Notes: a model not told the origin generated them from the sequence alone. Positions 46,519-57,931 are shown, counted from the stretch's first letter. The stretch: DNA of 64,000 bases from Hemicordylus capensis (GCF_027244095.1 NC_069662.1:58056001-58120000); one strand, 5' to 3'. Numbers and translations are program-made.

Positions 46519-46560
<42 letters not shown>
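46519..46560. repeat. (CT)n microsatellite
   Basis: About 21 CT units. Confidence 0.95.
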
Positions 46561-46562
<2 letters not shown>

Positions 46563-46766
46563 ACATTGTGTTAATGGAGCTACAAGGCTCTTTGTTGTGA
46601 TTTTGCCAGTCACACTTATAGATTTTCAAACAGCTAGAAACTTCCTTTAAAACAAATAAAGCTGAGATTTATGCTGCTTCCAGCAGCAATAAATGCTACA
46701 CGTTTAAGTGGATTCTTACTGACTACACATACTCCCATAGGCTTCCATGCTGCTACTTAGCTGTTT

Positions 46767-46938
46767 TTTATTCTCTGGCCACACACTGATCACAGACCTT
46801 GTGCTATTTTCTCAGCGCCACCTGTTGGCCAGCACTTGCATTCCATTCTTTTACTATGTGGTGACTGCAAGCATTGGCTGGCAGGTGCTGCTGAGAAAAT
46901 AGTGCAAGGTCTTTGATCAGTGTGTAGTCAGAGAATAA
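46767..46938. mobile_element. Hairpin MITE with CTCF-like motif (copy 1)
   Basis: Inverted arms ATTCTCTGGCCACACACTGATCA and the near complement ending TGATCAGTGTGTAGTCAGAGAAT span about 170 bp. The left arm holds, on the minus strand, TGGCCAACAGGTGGCGCTG (46813-46831), 18 of 19 positions matching the CTCF consensus. Related to 51100 and 54022. Confidence 0.75.
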
Positions 46939-47382
46939 GATCTTCATAGAAAGCAGTTTAGAAGCTATTGGGAACATTTGTACTATCAGTAAGAACCCAC
47001 TCTGAACTTATGCAGAAGCTTTCAGCATCACACAGTTGATTGTGTCTGGAAAGTACCCTATGTGCACACTAAGACTGCAACCTGGACATTCTCACAGAAG
47101 GCACCTTTTTTGGAATTTGGGAGTCACTTAGCCGGGTGCAGAAGCAAGCACACAGAGATCACAAATTGCAATTCCCTGCTGCACCGATGCAATTTGTTGG
47201 GAAATCCTGTTAGTTTGTTTTCTTGCTAACTGTTGCATCCTTGCTCTGCATGTAATTGACAGGATGATATGCACTAATACATTTGTCCCTTTACAACTTC
47301 TCTTCTTGCAACGTGCTAATCTGAGCATCAAGTGCCTCTGGACTTTGGATGATAATGTTCCTTTCTTCTTTTTTCTGAGCAG

Positions 47383-48620
47383 AGAAAGATGAGGCTTTGA
47401 ACAGGATGCAAAAAGAAGTCATGAAGGCGTTGGAAATCAGGAAGCTGAATGCCAGCAGTACACTGAACATTGTGCCTGAGAAACTTTTACACAGCAACAT
47501 AACAATGAAGGTCACCGTGAGGCAGAGAAACACCAATTTAGGTGAACTCAACCCACACCTTTTGAAATCGGTCCAGGAATTAGGTAAGCTGAAACCTGAA
47601 GAGGTCCTGCAAATCAAGTGGAATGACACGTCTGAACTGAAAAAGCTGTACATGCTGGCCAATTTGCTCCAGATGGCTCTTACAGAACAAGTTATGGAAG
47701 ATAAAAGGGGCAGGCAAGGGGAACCTCGCCAAATAGCACGCCGGTCTGCTTGGAAGTGGTCTGTTATGCAGTTCACAACTAGCTTCCCCTTTTTGACAGC
47801 TTCCATCATGGTGGATAATGACGCTGCTGACTTGACTGGCCGAGTACTTATCATTCTGAAACATTTCAATGAGTCAAGCCATCAAGACCACTCTCTGCAT
47901 GAGGAAGAAACAGCGGCTCCCAGTACCACTACCACCCCCACTACCACCCCCACTACTACCACAACTACTACCACTAGCACCACTAGTCCTACTAGTCAGA
48001 GTTTGCTGCTGGAAGGTACGTCCGGCTCTTCCAAAAATGAACCTAGTGAAGGAAACTCAGAGCAGACATCAGATAATGCACCATTAATGGCAAAGGAGGC
48101 GCTGCTCAACCAGCTCATGCATGGAACTCAGGAAGGTGGTGTGCCCCAAATCCCAGGAGATAACGCAGAGGCACCCCAAATCCCAGGAGATGACACAGAG
48201 GCCTCCTTAAACGAAATCTCCCCTGATATAACATTGTCCCATGAGACACACTGGGAGCATCATGAACTGAAGACCACTGCTCGCCACAAGCTGAACATCT
48301 TGCCCACTGATGATGACTACTTGCTTCAAGGGGACCTTTTTGAAGCTGAGCTGAACAAGCGGCTATCACCCCTTATCCCAAACACACCAGTGAGGAACCT
48401 CATATCCCACACACTCCGTATCCTCAAAATGGACTGCACAGTGTCCAGGGTCCAGCTGGCCTGTGCTAAGTTCATCTCCAGAACAGGTCTCCTCATGAAA
48501 CTATTCAGTGAGAGAGAAAACCTCATGGATAACTCCGCCTTGTGGAAGTCATACTTCTTGTCTATGAAGAATGTCTCCAACTTGGCCACAGGAAGTCCAA
48601 GAAAACTGGGGAAATCTGAG
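47383..48620 (+). CDS. LRRC37-like: LRRC37-like gene, large ectodomain exon
   Basis: A 1238-nt exon (TTTTTTCTGAGCAG / GTAAGA), phase 1 in, phase 0 out, 412 codons without a stop. The start EKDEALNRMQKEVMKALEIR then NASSTLNIVPEKL fits the LRRC37 segment after the cysteine cap. The C-terminal part, RILKMDCTVSRVQLACAKF then SRTGLLMKLFSERE, matches the LRRC37 C-terminal domain (VQLACAKLISKTGLLMKLLS, from memory). Between them lie a mucin-like Thr/Pro/Ser tract (about codons 180-205) and a 33-bp tandem duplication giving PQIPGDNAEA / PQIPGDDTEA. Several Asn-X-Ser/Thr sites fit an extracellular position. An open frame of this length argues for recent or continuing constraint in spite of the stops in neighbouring exons. 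Confidence 0.92.
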
Positions 48621-49076
48621 GTAAGAGGCAAACCTTGTCAAGCCTGAGGGGTTGTCAAGACTACTAATGGGTTGTCGGGAGCTTGGGCAACAATCAGCTG
48701 ACCTGGATGTGGCTCCAAAGCTGCTCACTGGGTGTGAACAATGGGAGGCAATGGGAGTTCACCTGGCACTGGCTTCTTGAAAGCATAGAGTCAGCCTATT
48801 AAACATTTGGGTTTGTTGTTCATGCTTTATTTTAAAATTTCAATAAACGCAGTTCTGATCAAGACACTGCCTTTAAAAAGTGGTTTGGTAACTGATTCGG
48901 TCAATTTGAATTGGTTTTGAATCAATTTAAATTTATTTCATGCAGAAAATACCAAACCGTTTTTGCAGAATATATTTCATGCAGAATAATGTCAAACTCT
49001 CATGCAGAATAAGAATATCAAACTCTCACTTGTATCTGTAAAATAAGTACCATGATATCACTTGAGAAACAATGAG
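48621..49076. other. Intron, unassigned
   Basis: Nothing recognised. Confidence 0.4.
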
Positions 49077-49556
49077 GTCATTCTTACGACCAGCTCTAGC
49101 TGGGCCAGTGCAGCCCAACCTGGGTAGAGCTGCTCATGAGAAGCACCAGGATCGGTCCCAATCTCAGCAGTCCTCGACTGGGTAGTCCAGGTGAGGTAGG
49201 AGGGTGTCCATGCACCCTCCTCCCTCACCATCTGGTCATGTGGGCAGCTGGGCTGCTGACAGCTCCTTTCAGGCTGCTGGCAACCATTTTAATGATAGAC
49301 ACCAAGGGAAGGAACAAGCCAGCCTCTAGAGTTTCTCAATGCACAGTGCTGCTCGTGTGGTGCACTGTGGAATTCCTGGAGGCCAGGTTTTGCTTTCCCA
49401 GCCTCCAGATTGCTGCACTGCTCATTGCAGTGGCGGTCATGTGGACAGGCAGATGAATGGTGAGCCTGGGAGGGAATGGAGGTTGTGCAGGGAAAGGTAG
49501 TTGTGATCCTGCCGCTCCCGCCGCCCTCCCCATCCCCTACCACAGTGGTTGTGTGA
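49077..49556. mobile_element. Non-autonomous DNA element with TIR GGTCATTCTTACGACC-like
   Basis: Left GGTCATTCTTACGACCAG and right TGGTTGTGTGAATGATA form decayed inverted ends. No coding capacity; superfamily not determined. Confidence 0.5.
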
Positions 49557-49849
49557 ATGATATATTTTTTACATATATATATATAATCTTTTTAATGTAT
49601 ATTTAAAATTTTAACAGAATTTTTCATTTCTGTTAATGGTTTTTACAAACAAAATACATGGAACAGGATTAAAAGAACAGGAAAATAAAATATAAAACGC
49701 ACAATTAAATAGGTTGTTTTGAACCGCATTATTTAGCCACTTTTTTTTTAACCAAAAGCCTTTTGTTGAAATAAGAGCCGCCCCATCTCTGGCAACTTTT
49801 AAAAAGTCACTGTGAAGACATATTTATTCGCCCAGGTTTTTAGTTAGAT

Positions 49850-50040
49850 TTATAGTTTTAATATTTTTAATGGGAATTTTAAATGATTTTAATGTTAATG
49901 ATTTTAATGTTTAAATGATTTTAATGTTTAAATGATTTTAATTGTTTAATTGATTTAATTTCTAAATGATTTTAATTGTAAACCACCCAGAGTCACAAGT
50001 TTGGGGCAGTATAGAATTATGTTAAATAAATAAATAAACT
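49850..50040 (+). mobile_element. L2-type LINE 3' end
   Basis: Repeated TTTTAATGTTTAAATGA units, then TTGTAAACCACCCAGAGTCA and a GTTAAATAAATAAATAAA tail. Confidence 0.65.
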
Positions 50041-51099
50041 AGTTGCCACTTTTTGTGATAAGGGGTTTGGCTCCAGTTCAAGGCAACCAAGAGTTTAGAT
50101 TTGGGTGCAGTTTTGGTACACTGAACACAATTCTGAACCCGTTTTTCAGTTTAGGTTGAGTTTTGGTTTGACTCCTTCCTGGAAAATGGCTGAAAGTGGT
50201 TAGTGGGCCACTCAGCTGTGACTGGGTAGGTGCAAATTGGCTCAAGGGATCAGCATCTGTGGATATGGCCTGCAGCCAAGGGCCACAGCATGTAAAGAAG
50301 CAAGAAATCAAAGGCAAGGAGAGGCAGAGTCAGGTTGATCTGGGTTGAAAGGGACAAAGTAGAGTGGAATGAGGTTTTTGCACATACTAGAAAGCTGATA
50401 ATATGGTTTTGAAGAGAACTCAAGGTGGAATGAAAGAATCCACATGGCCTGTGTGCTCTCATGCTCTCTCTCGCTCATTCGCTCTCCCTTTCTCACACTC
50501 ACAAATACCTCCCTTGAATGGGGGCGATTTTTGCACCTTGAACTATAAACACCTGCAAAACCTATTTGACCAAAGAAGACACTGTGCCATAAAAATGACT
50601 TTGCACAGCATGAATGACAATGGCTCAATCATACCACTTTCAGCTCTCTGGAATCAGAAAAAAAAAATCTAACATCTATCTTTATCCTGGATTGTAGGAT
50701 TTTGTAAATGTTCAGTATTTGCTTTTGAACTTTGGTTTGAGAGGTATTCTAAGAAGGAATGCAAATCTTAAGCCTTTTTCATGTATACCTGTTTTTCTAA
50801 CATAGCAACATAGTGACTAATGGATGATGAAGAGGAACAAATTAAAATTAAACAACAGCAACAGGAAATTAGCAGAAACAGAGGAGCTCAGGTGCAGGTT
50901 ACAAACTGTGGTGCTGGAGCAAAGAAGATTCTTAATTATTCGTTATGACATTTAATAAGGAAAACAGAGGCCAAAAAGTTCATTCTCTAGGGCCTGCAAA
51001 CACCCTGTGGCTGCATCTGAGAGGAAGCATGTGGCTGAGAGGCAGATCATGGGTGTTTCCAGATGAAGAAATATTGTGTTTGAAAATGGAGGTTCTTAC
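50041..51099. other. Intron, unassigned
   Basis: No repeat or exon recognised. Confidence 0.4.
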
Positions 51100-51290
51100 C
51101 ACTTCTGCATGATGCCTTCAGATGATGTCACTAACCATCACACAATTTCACAGCACCACCTGCTGGCCATTTGCTGCCAATCTGTGATGGTCTCAAAAGA
51201 CTTGATTTCCGTCATAGATTGGTAGCAGATGGTCAGCAGGTCATGCTGTGAAATTGCACGATGGCCAACAAACTCGGCAGATCACCCCGT
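51100..51290. mobile_element. Hairpin MITE with CTCF-like motif (copy 2)
   Basis: Imperfect inverted arms around 51136-51200 and 51215-51275. The left arm holds, on the minus strand, TGGCCAGCAGGTGGTGCTG (51151-51169), 18 of 19 to the CTCF consensus. Confidence 0.65.
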
Positions 51291-51339
51291 GGAGAAATTG
51301 TGTGAACTTCAATTTCAAATAGAGTGGTTCTGTTTGGCA

Positions 51340-51480
51340 ATTCCCCATGTCTTGCATTCAGGAGAGCTCAGGTTTAATCTCTAGCATCTTAGTTAAGGCT
51401 TCAGGGCTGAGAGCAGCTGTAAAATGGAGTAGACAGTACTGGGCTGAATGGACCAATGTTTGACTTGGTATAAGACAATT
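51340..51480 (+). mobile_element. Old tRNA-derived SINE
   Basis: GGTTTAATCTCTAGCATC box and TGGGCTGAATGGACCAATG / GACTTGGTATAAGACAATTG tail. Confidence 0.5.
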
Positions 51481-51611
51481 GCATATGCCCATATGAGAGC
51501 AAACTCAACAGAGAGCAATACAAGTGGTCTTTTTTTTATTCTGAGGAGAGAAAAAGTAGAAACACAAAAAAGCCTATTTTCCATTTTCCTTCTCTTTGTC
51601 CCACCTTGCAG

Positions 51612-51701
51612 ATTGGAAGCCAGGGAATCCCAGAATATGGCTCTGGCAAAAAGCTGTTGTTTGCTATTTCAGTGACTGCAGTGATAATAATTATTAGCTG
51701 A
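51612..51701 (+). CDS. LRRC37-like: LRRC37-like gene, membrane-segment exon ending in a stop
   Basis: After TCCCACCTTGCAG the phase-0 frame reads IGSQGIPEYGSGKKLLFAIS then VTAVIIIIS and TGA (51699-51701). Human LRRC37 has VPGYGYNNKLILAISVTVVV followed by a longer membrane span and the cytoplasmic tail, so homology is clear and the frame joins 48620 in phase. Here the span is cut short by the stop, and no GT donor follows in a position that would join the next exon after the stop; an inner GTGATA would give a very short span. The exon could be damaged, or it could be a true C-terminus with a short hydrophobic tail. Confidence 0.8.
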   Translation: MGSQGIPEYGSGKKLLFAISVTAVIIIIS

Positions 51702-52111
51702 GGAAGAACTACTATCACATTGGATGTGCCAAATACTCATGCTTTGTAGAGAGCTTTAAATTGAGCCAGAGTTCATCCTACCTCATCCTCTGGTGGACTC
51801 AGCTGCTGTTTCTAATCCCAGAGCTCAGATCTGAAGCGTGCAAAGACAGTAGGGCCTCTGAGCACGTTCAGTGTCTTTCCCTCGCCCCTGAATAACCACA
51901 GGCATGTCCTCACAACAGGGATTAGAGTTGGGAGATCCAAGCAACAATGAGCTCCAACACCTCTCTTTTTTTGGAGGACTATAATTATAGGAATGCTTAC
52001 AAACCCATGTCTTGGTTGTCCACCCAAATCATTGGCTCTGGACAGATGCAGGAAATCTTTACGTGGTGGTTGGTTGCTCATGATCTTTCCTCTCTTTTTC
52101 TTGACAAACAG

Positions 52112-52161
52112 ATCTGCTCTCAGCGTTCTGCAGCTAAGCATGGCACCCCTCAAGAAAAACG
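52112..52161 (+). CDS. LRRC37-like: LRRC37-like gene, juxtamembrane cytoplasmic exon
   Basis: A 50-nt exon (TTCTTGACAAACAG / GTAAGC), phase 0 in, phase 2 out. It reads ICSQRSAAKHGTPQEK, comparable to human IEIYSHRRASKEDEE right after the membrane span. Confidence 0.7.
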
Positions 52162-52674
52162 GTAAGCCTTGTTCAGGAATGCCTGGTCTTCTGTGATTCT
52201 GCAGTCTTGGGATTCTAGACACAGGACCTGGTCTCAAATGCAGGATTTGGGTGTCCACTTCCATGTTAAAAAACAAAAGAATTATTTAGCCCATAAGGCA
52301 GTAGATGAAAAGTTGAAAGTATGCGAATAGCATCTGCCAAATCCTCCAGTGTTTAATGGGCAGAGCTTCTGTATGCTGCATAAGCCTCTGGCCTATTCAT
52401 CTAACCACACACTCCCCAGCCTTCATATTCCAAAACCTCTCCTCCTATTGTCATTTTGCCTTTTCCATTTTTGACATTTCAGTGTACAAATCTATCCCAT
52501 CTGTGCAATTTCCACAACCTTTTTCATGTGTGGGAAAAATTGGTACACCAACTGTGAATACCACTAAAAATCACGTATCACCCATTTCTTTGCGATAACG
52601 TTTCCGTTTGTTCCATTCTCTCCCTCCTCCATCTCCGAGCATTCCAAGGCAAATGATCAGGCCTGGGTGTTATT

Positions 52675-53249
52675 TAGGAGTGTGCACGGACCGGTTCGGA
52701 GACCATTCTACTGGCCTCCGAACCGGTCCGGACATGGGGTGGTTTTGGTTCGGGAGGGATAGGGTGGGGAGTTCCACTAAGGGCGGGGGGGGGGGCTTTA
52801 CTTACCCCTCCCACCCTTTCCACTTTTTGCGCTGTAAATATCCCAAAAAATCCCGGCGGCAGGATTCCTCGCCGCTCACTTCTATCCACTACGATGGGTC
52901 CGGCGGCGGCGCTCCTCCGTGTGTAAACAATCGGGCGGCAGGGTACTTCCCTGCCGCCCCTTTGAAGCCACCTGTTGCTGCTGCTGAAGCCCCCTTTCGC
53001 CCCCTTAAATCTCGCCCGGACCGGCTGCGCTCTCTATAAGCGCGCGGGCGACAGCGAGACATACTCCCGCCTGGCCCTTCCCTGCCGTCTGCGAAAGTGA
53101 AGCCTTCTCCTGCCGCCTGGATTTTTTGGGATATTTACAGCGCAAAAAGTGGAAAGGGCAGGAGGGGTAAGTAAAGCCCCCCCCCGCCCTTAGTGGAACC
53201 CCCCACCCCAGTGCCGGACCACAGCTCCGCGGTTCCGTGCACACCCCTA
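52675..53249. mobile_element. Non-autonomous hAT element, TIR family TAGGGATGTGCA (copy 2)
   Basis: Ends TAGGAGTGTGCACGGACC and GTGCACACCCCTA; 8-bp duplication GTGTTATT / GTGTTAAT. Very long inverted arms (CTTTACTTACCCCTCCCACC pairs with the region near 53160) and a CpG-rich centre. It ends 33 bp before the exon at 53283. Confidence 0.9.
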
Positions 53250-53282
53250 GTGTTAATTTCTTCTTTTTATTCTCCTTCAAAG

Positions 53283-53319
53283 GACGTTTCTGGGCAGAAA
53301 GAAGAAAGGAGCAGAACAG
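53283..53319 (+). CDS. LRRC37-like: LRRC37-like gene, cytoplasmic micro-exon
   Basis: A 37-nt exon (TTTTATTCTCCTTCAAAG / GTAAGG), phase 2 in, phase 0 out, reading RTFLGRKKKGAEQ. It is at the place of human RGFFGLLLLKRC. The acceptor region is squeezed between the exon and a hAT insertion; about 25 bp of original intron remain before it. Confidence 0.7.
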
Positions 53320-54021
53320 GTAAGGAGATAGCTTATGTTCTCCAGTCATCAACAGGAATATGGATTTTCTGGAAACGTTTGTTGAAATTTATCTGAAAAA
53401 GTATCCCATGCAAATGTTCCCACATTTGCCTAAAATTTGTGGGAGGGTTTCTCTAAAAATAATAATAAATACCGTAGAAATGTTCCTGATGCCCTAAATA
53501 GATTGAGATCTAATTTTGCGTTATATGATCTGATTTTGCAAGTTATTGATATAAAAAACCAACAACTCTACACCATGTTAATTTCCCTTCACTGTCCCTC
53601 ATATGATTTTCAAGTAGCCAAACAGAAATTTTAGAAACAGAGATTTTTGTCTTCACCACAGCAGTATTCCTCACTTTACCTTTCTCTGTAGGAGGCTATC
53701 TTCCATTGACTTTTCTGTGAAAGTGAATTTTATGTGCATTTCTAAACTATTTTATGATGAGAACTAAACCTGCTTCTTGTCCCAGTGATTAAGACTCATC
53801 CTCCTTCCCACATAGCCATGTTTCTTCATCTGTATGGCCCCATTCTGGGTTTTTCTCTTTGGCATTCTAATGTAAAGAAATGGTGGGCGTTACTATCATA
53901 TAGCTAGGATGTTTTCTAGACGTCAGTAAAAGATGCTACATATAGAATTTGCGAATAAATACAAGCCAAGAGTTTACAGAGAATCCAGACCCTCCCCAAG
54001 ATTGGTGCTGCTTTTTCTCCA

Positions 54022-54242
54022 GGGATCTGATAGGGAGGTCACATGGGAAGAAGGCCCTTGGTGCAATTTTTGCTGCACCCCGCTGTTGGCCACTCCTTGC
54101 TTTTTGTGATTAGCTCACATTCACCAGAAAATAAATTTGAGAAGGGGTGGATTAATAACGAGAAGCAAGAGGTGGCCAGCAGGGGGCGCAGTGAAAATTG
54201 CACCAGCAGCCTTCTTCCCATGTGACCTCCCCATCAGAACCC
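54022..54242. mobile_element. Hairpin MITE with strong CTCF-like motif (copy 3)
   Basis: Arms of about 90 bp: GGGAGGTCACATGGGAAGAAGG on the left pairs with CCTTCTTCCCATGTGACCTCC on the right. The right arm holds TGGCCAGCAGGGGGCGCAG on the plus strand (54173-54191), 18 of 19 to the CTCF consensus. The core lines up with copies 1 and 2 (GCAATTTTCAC.GCGCC.CCTGCTGGCCA). Confidence 0.85.
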
Positions 54243-54434
54243 AGAAGAAAAAAGCAACAATCTGCAGGAGGCTCTGGATTCTCTGTAAACTCTCAGCTTA
54301 TATTCATTTGCAAGCTCGGTTTGTAGCATATTTTACTATCATCTAGAAAACCTCTAAATAATGGCATGATATCAACCCCAAAGCCTGAAGTTGGTTTGTT
54401 GTGACCCACTGACACATCCCCTTCTTCTGCTCAG

Positions 54435-54583
54435 TCTTCCAGTGCAGGTTCTTCAGTGCTCGATAAGCCTCTTTGGCTCAAGGATATGTACCAGCCTCTG
54501 GATGAAGTACGGAAAAAGAGCATGGTGGACAAAATGCACGATGAAGAATCCTCTGAAGACGAGGATATATTCAGCTGGGCAAG
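54435..54583 (+). CDS. LRRC37-like: LRRC37-like gene, conserved cytoplasmic exon
   Basis: A 149-nt exon (CTTCTTCTGCTCAG / GTATAA), phase 0 in, phase 2 out. It reads DKPLWLKDMYQPLDEVRKKS, MVDKMHDEESSEDEDIFSWA. Human LRRC37 has PMWLRDMYRPLNATRKKNMA then KLHDKDSSDEDEIFN (from memory), so this is the best-conserved cytoplasmic block. The SSEDEDIF acidic stretch looks like a casein kinase 2 target. Confidence 0.9.
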
Positions 54584-55322
54584 GTATAAATGAAAGGAAT
54601 ATTCTCAGAGCTGCATGGGTTGCATAACATCTCATCTTTGATTGCTCCCACACTAGCCCTTCCCTTCAGAATCACTATCTTTCATTCACTCACTTGGCGC
54701 ATGAGGAGTGGCTTTATGACAATGTGGTTGATTATGATGCTCTGCCATTTCCTGGTCCTGGTGGCCACTATATGTCCTGCAATGTCTCTTCCACAATTAT
54801 TTTTCAATAGAGGCTTGCCAGCTTTGAGGTGCTGATGTGGGAAGTCGCAACAGGGGACTCCTTGGGCAGTTTGGTATTGTTTTGTTCTTTAGTTTTTTAA
54901 ATAAAACCTTTCTCTAATGTGCAATAAAGTTGGGAAATGGAGGACAAAACAGTGGAGTTGCTAGAGCAGATTACGATCACTCTCTCCCATCGATCACTCT
55001 CTCCCACCATTTCCCAGAACGAGCCTGCAAATGAGCTTTTCCTGACTCCCGAACTTGTGCTGATTATAAACAGCGGCAATCTACAACATTAACCCAATGC
55101 CTACATATATGTAGGAGTAAATGCCATCAAACGGAATGGGACTTACTTCATTCTGAGTAGACATGCATAGGAATGGACTGAGCTTAAGATCCACTTTCAT
55201 AGCCTGTGCGCTTTCCAGACGATACGCTACAACAGTGTCACTACTGTCCATTAAGTGTGCTTACGTACTGCCTGTATTTCGACATCGTTGTCCTTCCGCT
55301 GTCAGCAAGGTGCCATTCACAT

Positions 55323-56114
55323 TAGGGATGTGCAAACAGGTTTGGGGGTTTGCGGTTTGGGTTTGGGGGTTCGATGGTTCAACCCCTGGACCACACACCC
55401 CCAGTTCGGTTCTGCCTAGAACCAAACCACCCCGATGGTTCGGTGGTGGTTCATGAACATTTTCAAGTTTAATTTATTTCTTTTACCTTAAAAGTGATCA
55501 TCGAGGGGGTGGTGGGGATGGGTGCGCAGAGGTCAAATGCCCCCCTCGAGCCCTGTAGGCCTGTTTTTTGGCCCCTTCATGCCTTCCTAAAACGGCACGG
55601 TGGCCAAAACGTCAGCCGCCAAGCATGCCTGGCATGGCCCACAGGGGCCGTTTGCTCATATATGGTGGCCATTAAAAATATATATTAAAAAAATAGCTGC
55701 CAAAACAAAAATGGCCACCTCGCATGTGCAAATGGCCTTTGTGAGGCCATGGGCCATGCCAGGCCTCGCAGAGGCCATTTGCACATGCACATTGGCTGCC
55801 ATTTTGGCTGCCACGCCATTTTAGGAAGGCCTGAACAGGCAAAAAATGGGCCTAAAAGGCCCGAGGGAGGCATCTTGAAGGCTGGAGGAGGGAGGGGGAA
55901 GCTCCACTCACCCCCCTGCCATCTCAACAATCACTTTTAAGGTTAAAAAAGAAATTAATACTTGAAAAGGTTTCTGAATCCCCCCAGACCGAACCAAACG
56001 GGCTGGTGGTGGTGGTGGTGGTTCGAGGGGTGCTGGACCAAACTGGCTCGGTTGGGTTTGAGGTGAGTTCAGCTTCGAAGCAAACTGGGCCAGTGGGTTT
56101 TGTGCACACCCCTA
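55323..56114. mobile_element. Non-autonomous hAT element, TIR family TAGGGATGTGCA (copy 3)
   Basis: Perfect 8-bp duplication ATTCACAT (55315-55322, 56115-56122). Ends TAGGGATGTGCA and TGTGCACACCCCTA. Confidence 0.92.
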
Positions 56115-56132
56115 ATTCACATTTCTGATGTC

Positions 56133-57282
56133 CAGGGGCGTACCATTAATGAGGCAAAGGGAGATGAATGTCTCCTGGCCCACAGCCTCTGAGGGCCCCT
56201 CCAAGGCCAGTCCTTGGCCTCTCAATTCTGCCATGCAGTATGCCTGCAAGGGAGAGCAAAGGCAGCTGCCTGCCTGACATATCTCTCCCTGCTTCCCGGC
56301 CCATGCAGCATGCTTGCGAGAGCGAGAGGGAGCTGCTGGGAGCCCGAGGTGATGGAAGGAGAGAGACAAGCAAACTTCCGGCAGGCTGAGGTAGTTGAGA
56401 ATAATTGTTTGAATCGCTGCTGAGCTCTGTCCTGCTGTTGGGGGAGGGAGACGGTTCTATATGCCTTCTATTGCCCAGGCTGGACCTGGAGGTGGAAGAG
56501 GACAGGAGACACCACAAAGAAGGCATGAACAAGTAAGCCCCCACCCCACCCTGTTTTTGGCTTTTGTTTTTTTGCAACTTATGGAGCTTGGAGTTCAGTT
56601 TGCAAACTGTCTCTCTTCAAAGGGGAAAGGGGAAGAGTTTCATGTGTTTGGGTGTGTGGAGAATGGAGCACCCTTGTGGAAATCGGGTCTGTCTTGTGTA
56701 TGTTTCCCTTTTTTGTACCAATGTCTGCTCTCTGTGCTTGCAAAACTCCTGAACTCTGCAAATGTCGTGAAAAAGCAAAAGCAGCAGAAGCAGGAGGGAA
56801 GCTGGGAGAGGGGGAAAATGCCTTCCTTCCAAACACTCCATTCAGCGATGACGAGGGAAAGAGTGCAAGCCAGGAGAGAGAGGCATGAGGGAGCAGCTAA
56901 GCAGCTTCTGCTTTTCTGAATAGTGGGTCTCTTTCCCACCCAGCCCCCAAGTTGCATTAAAAAACAACAAAAATTCCAAGGTCTATCACATCCTCGCTCA
57001 AAAAAACCCATTACCTTGTGTGTAGGGTTTTTTTTTACATCTTTATATTGTTAGGAATTCAATTGTTTAAATATTCAAATATTCAAAATATTCAATAGGA
57101 ATTCAATTGTTTAGAGACAGAGAGAGGAGTGGATAAAGAATTATGCAGGATGTGGGAATATGTTAAATTGTGTGTTGAAATGTTTCTGCTAATGCATATT
57201 TGCATGAATATACTTGTTTAATATTATTACATTATTGTGAGTTCAGTTGTTGTTTGTGCCCTCAAGAACCCAAGTGTGCCAT

Positions 57283-57334
<52 letters not shown>

Positions 57335-57931
57335 GATGCTTGACTTCCCAGTCAGTGTACACAGGATTGCAGTTTTATTATAAACGTATGTCAGCACAAA
57401 ATCTCAGGTGGTGTGGTTGTGTTTTGAAATAAGGGTCAAGGCTTTCAAACTGAGTCACTTGGTGACAACCCACAGGCTGGAAAAACTCCGAAAGAACCAC
57501 ATCCAAGCACTGGTTTGCAGGATTGTATGGATGTTTTAATTGTAAACCTCCCGGAGCCATTTTGGAAGGGCAGTATAAAAGTTGAATAAATACATAATAA
57601 ATAAAAATGTTAAATTAATTTGCAGTGCTCTTTAAGGCTTGTTATTTTACCATGGAAAACCTCTACTGTGAATAGCCAATATACTAAAAACGCAGCATCG
57701 AATTTCAACAAGTTGCCTTCCCCATATTTTGCAAATTGTTTTGTTGGGTTTGAGAACAACTCCCCATCATTGGGTCCATATATCTTGGAGTGGATTCAGA
57801 TGCCAGTTTGTGTTGTCTCTTTAATGTTCTTCTGCAGCAGAGTCATGGGTCCAGGAGAAGGAGAGGAAGGCAGCGAGGGGCCCATTTTAAAATCTCATCC
57901 CTGGGCCCACTCCTACCTTGGTACGCCCCTG
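56133..57931. mobile_element. hAT element, TIR CAGGGGCGTACCA / TGGTACGCCCCTG
   Basis: Perfect 13-bp inverted ends; right subterminal TTTTAAAATCTCATCCCTGG like the 45042 element. About 1.8 kb but without a recognisable transposase. It contains a (TG)n (57285-57331) and an L2-type tail (57540-57607). Flanks CTGATGTC / CCAATGCC agree at 5 of 8, perhaps a decayed duplication. Confidence 0.8.
57285..57331. repeat. (TG)n microsatellite
   Basis: About 23 TG units. Confidence 0.95.

Noticed and set aside
56479-56532. Exon-like block (ATTGCCCAG / GTAAGC), 54 nt, in phase with the LRRC37 tail
   Set aside because: It lies inside the hAT element 56133-57931, and its 54-nt symmetric length makes phase agreement weak evidence. 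Kept out of the gene model.
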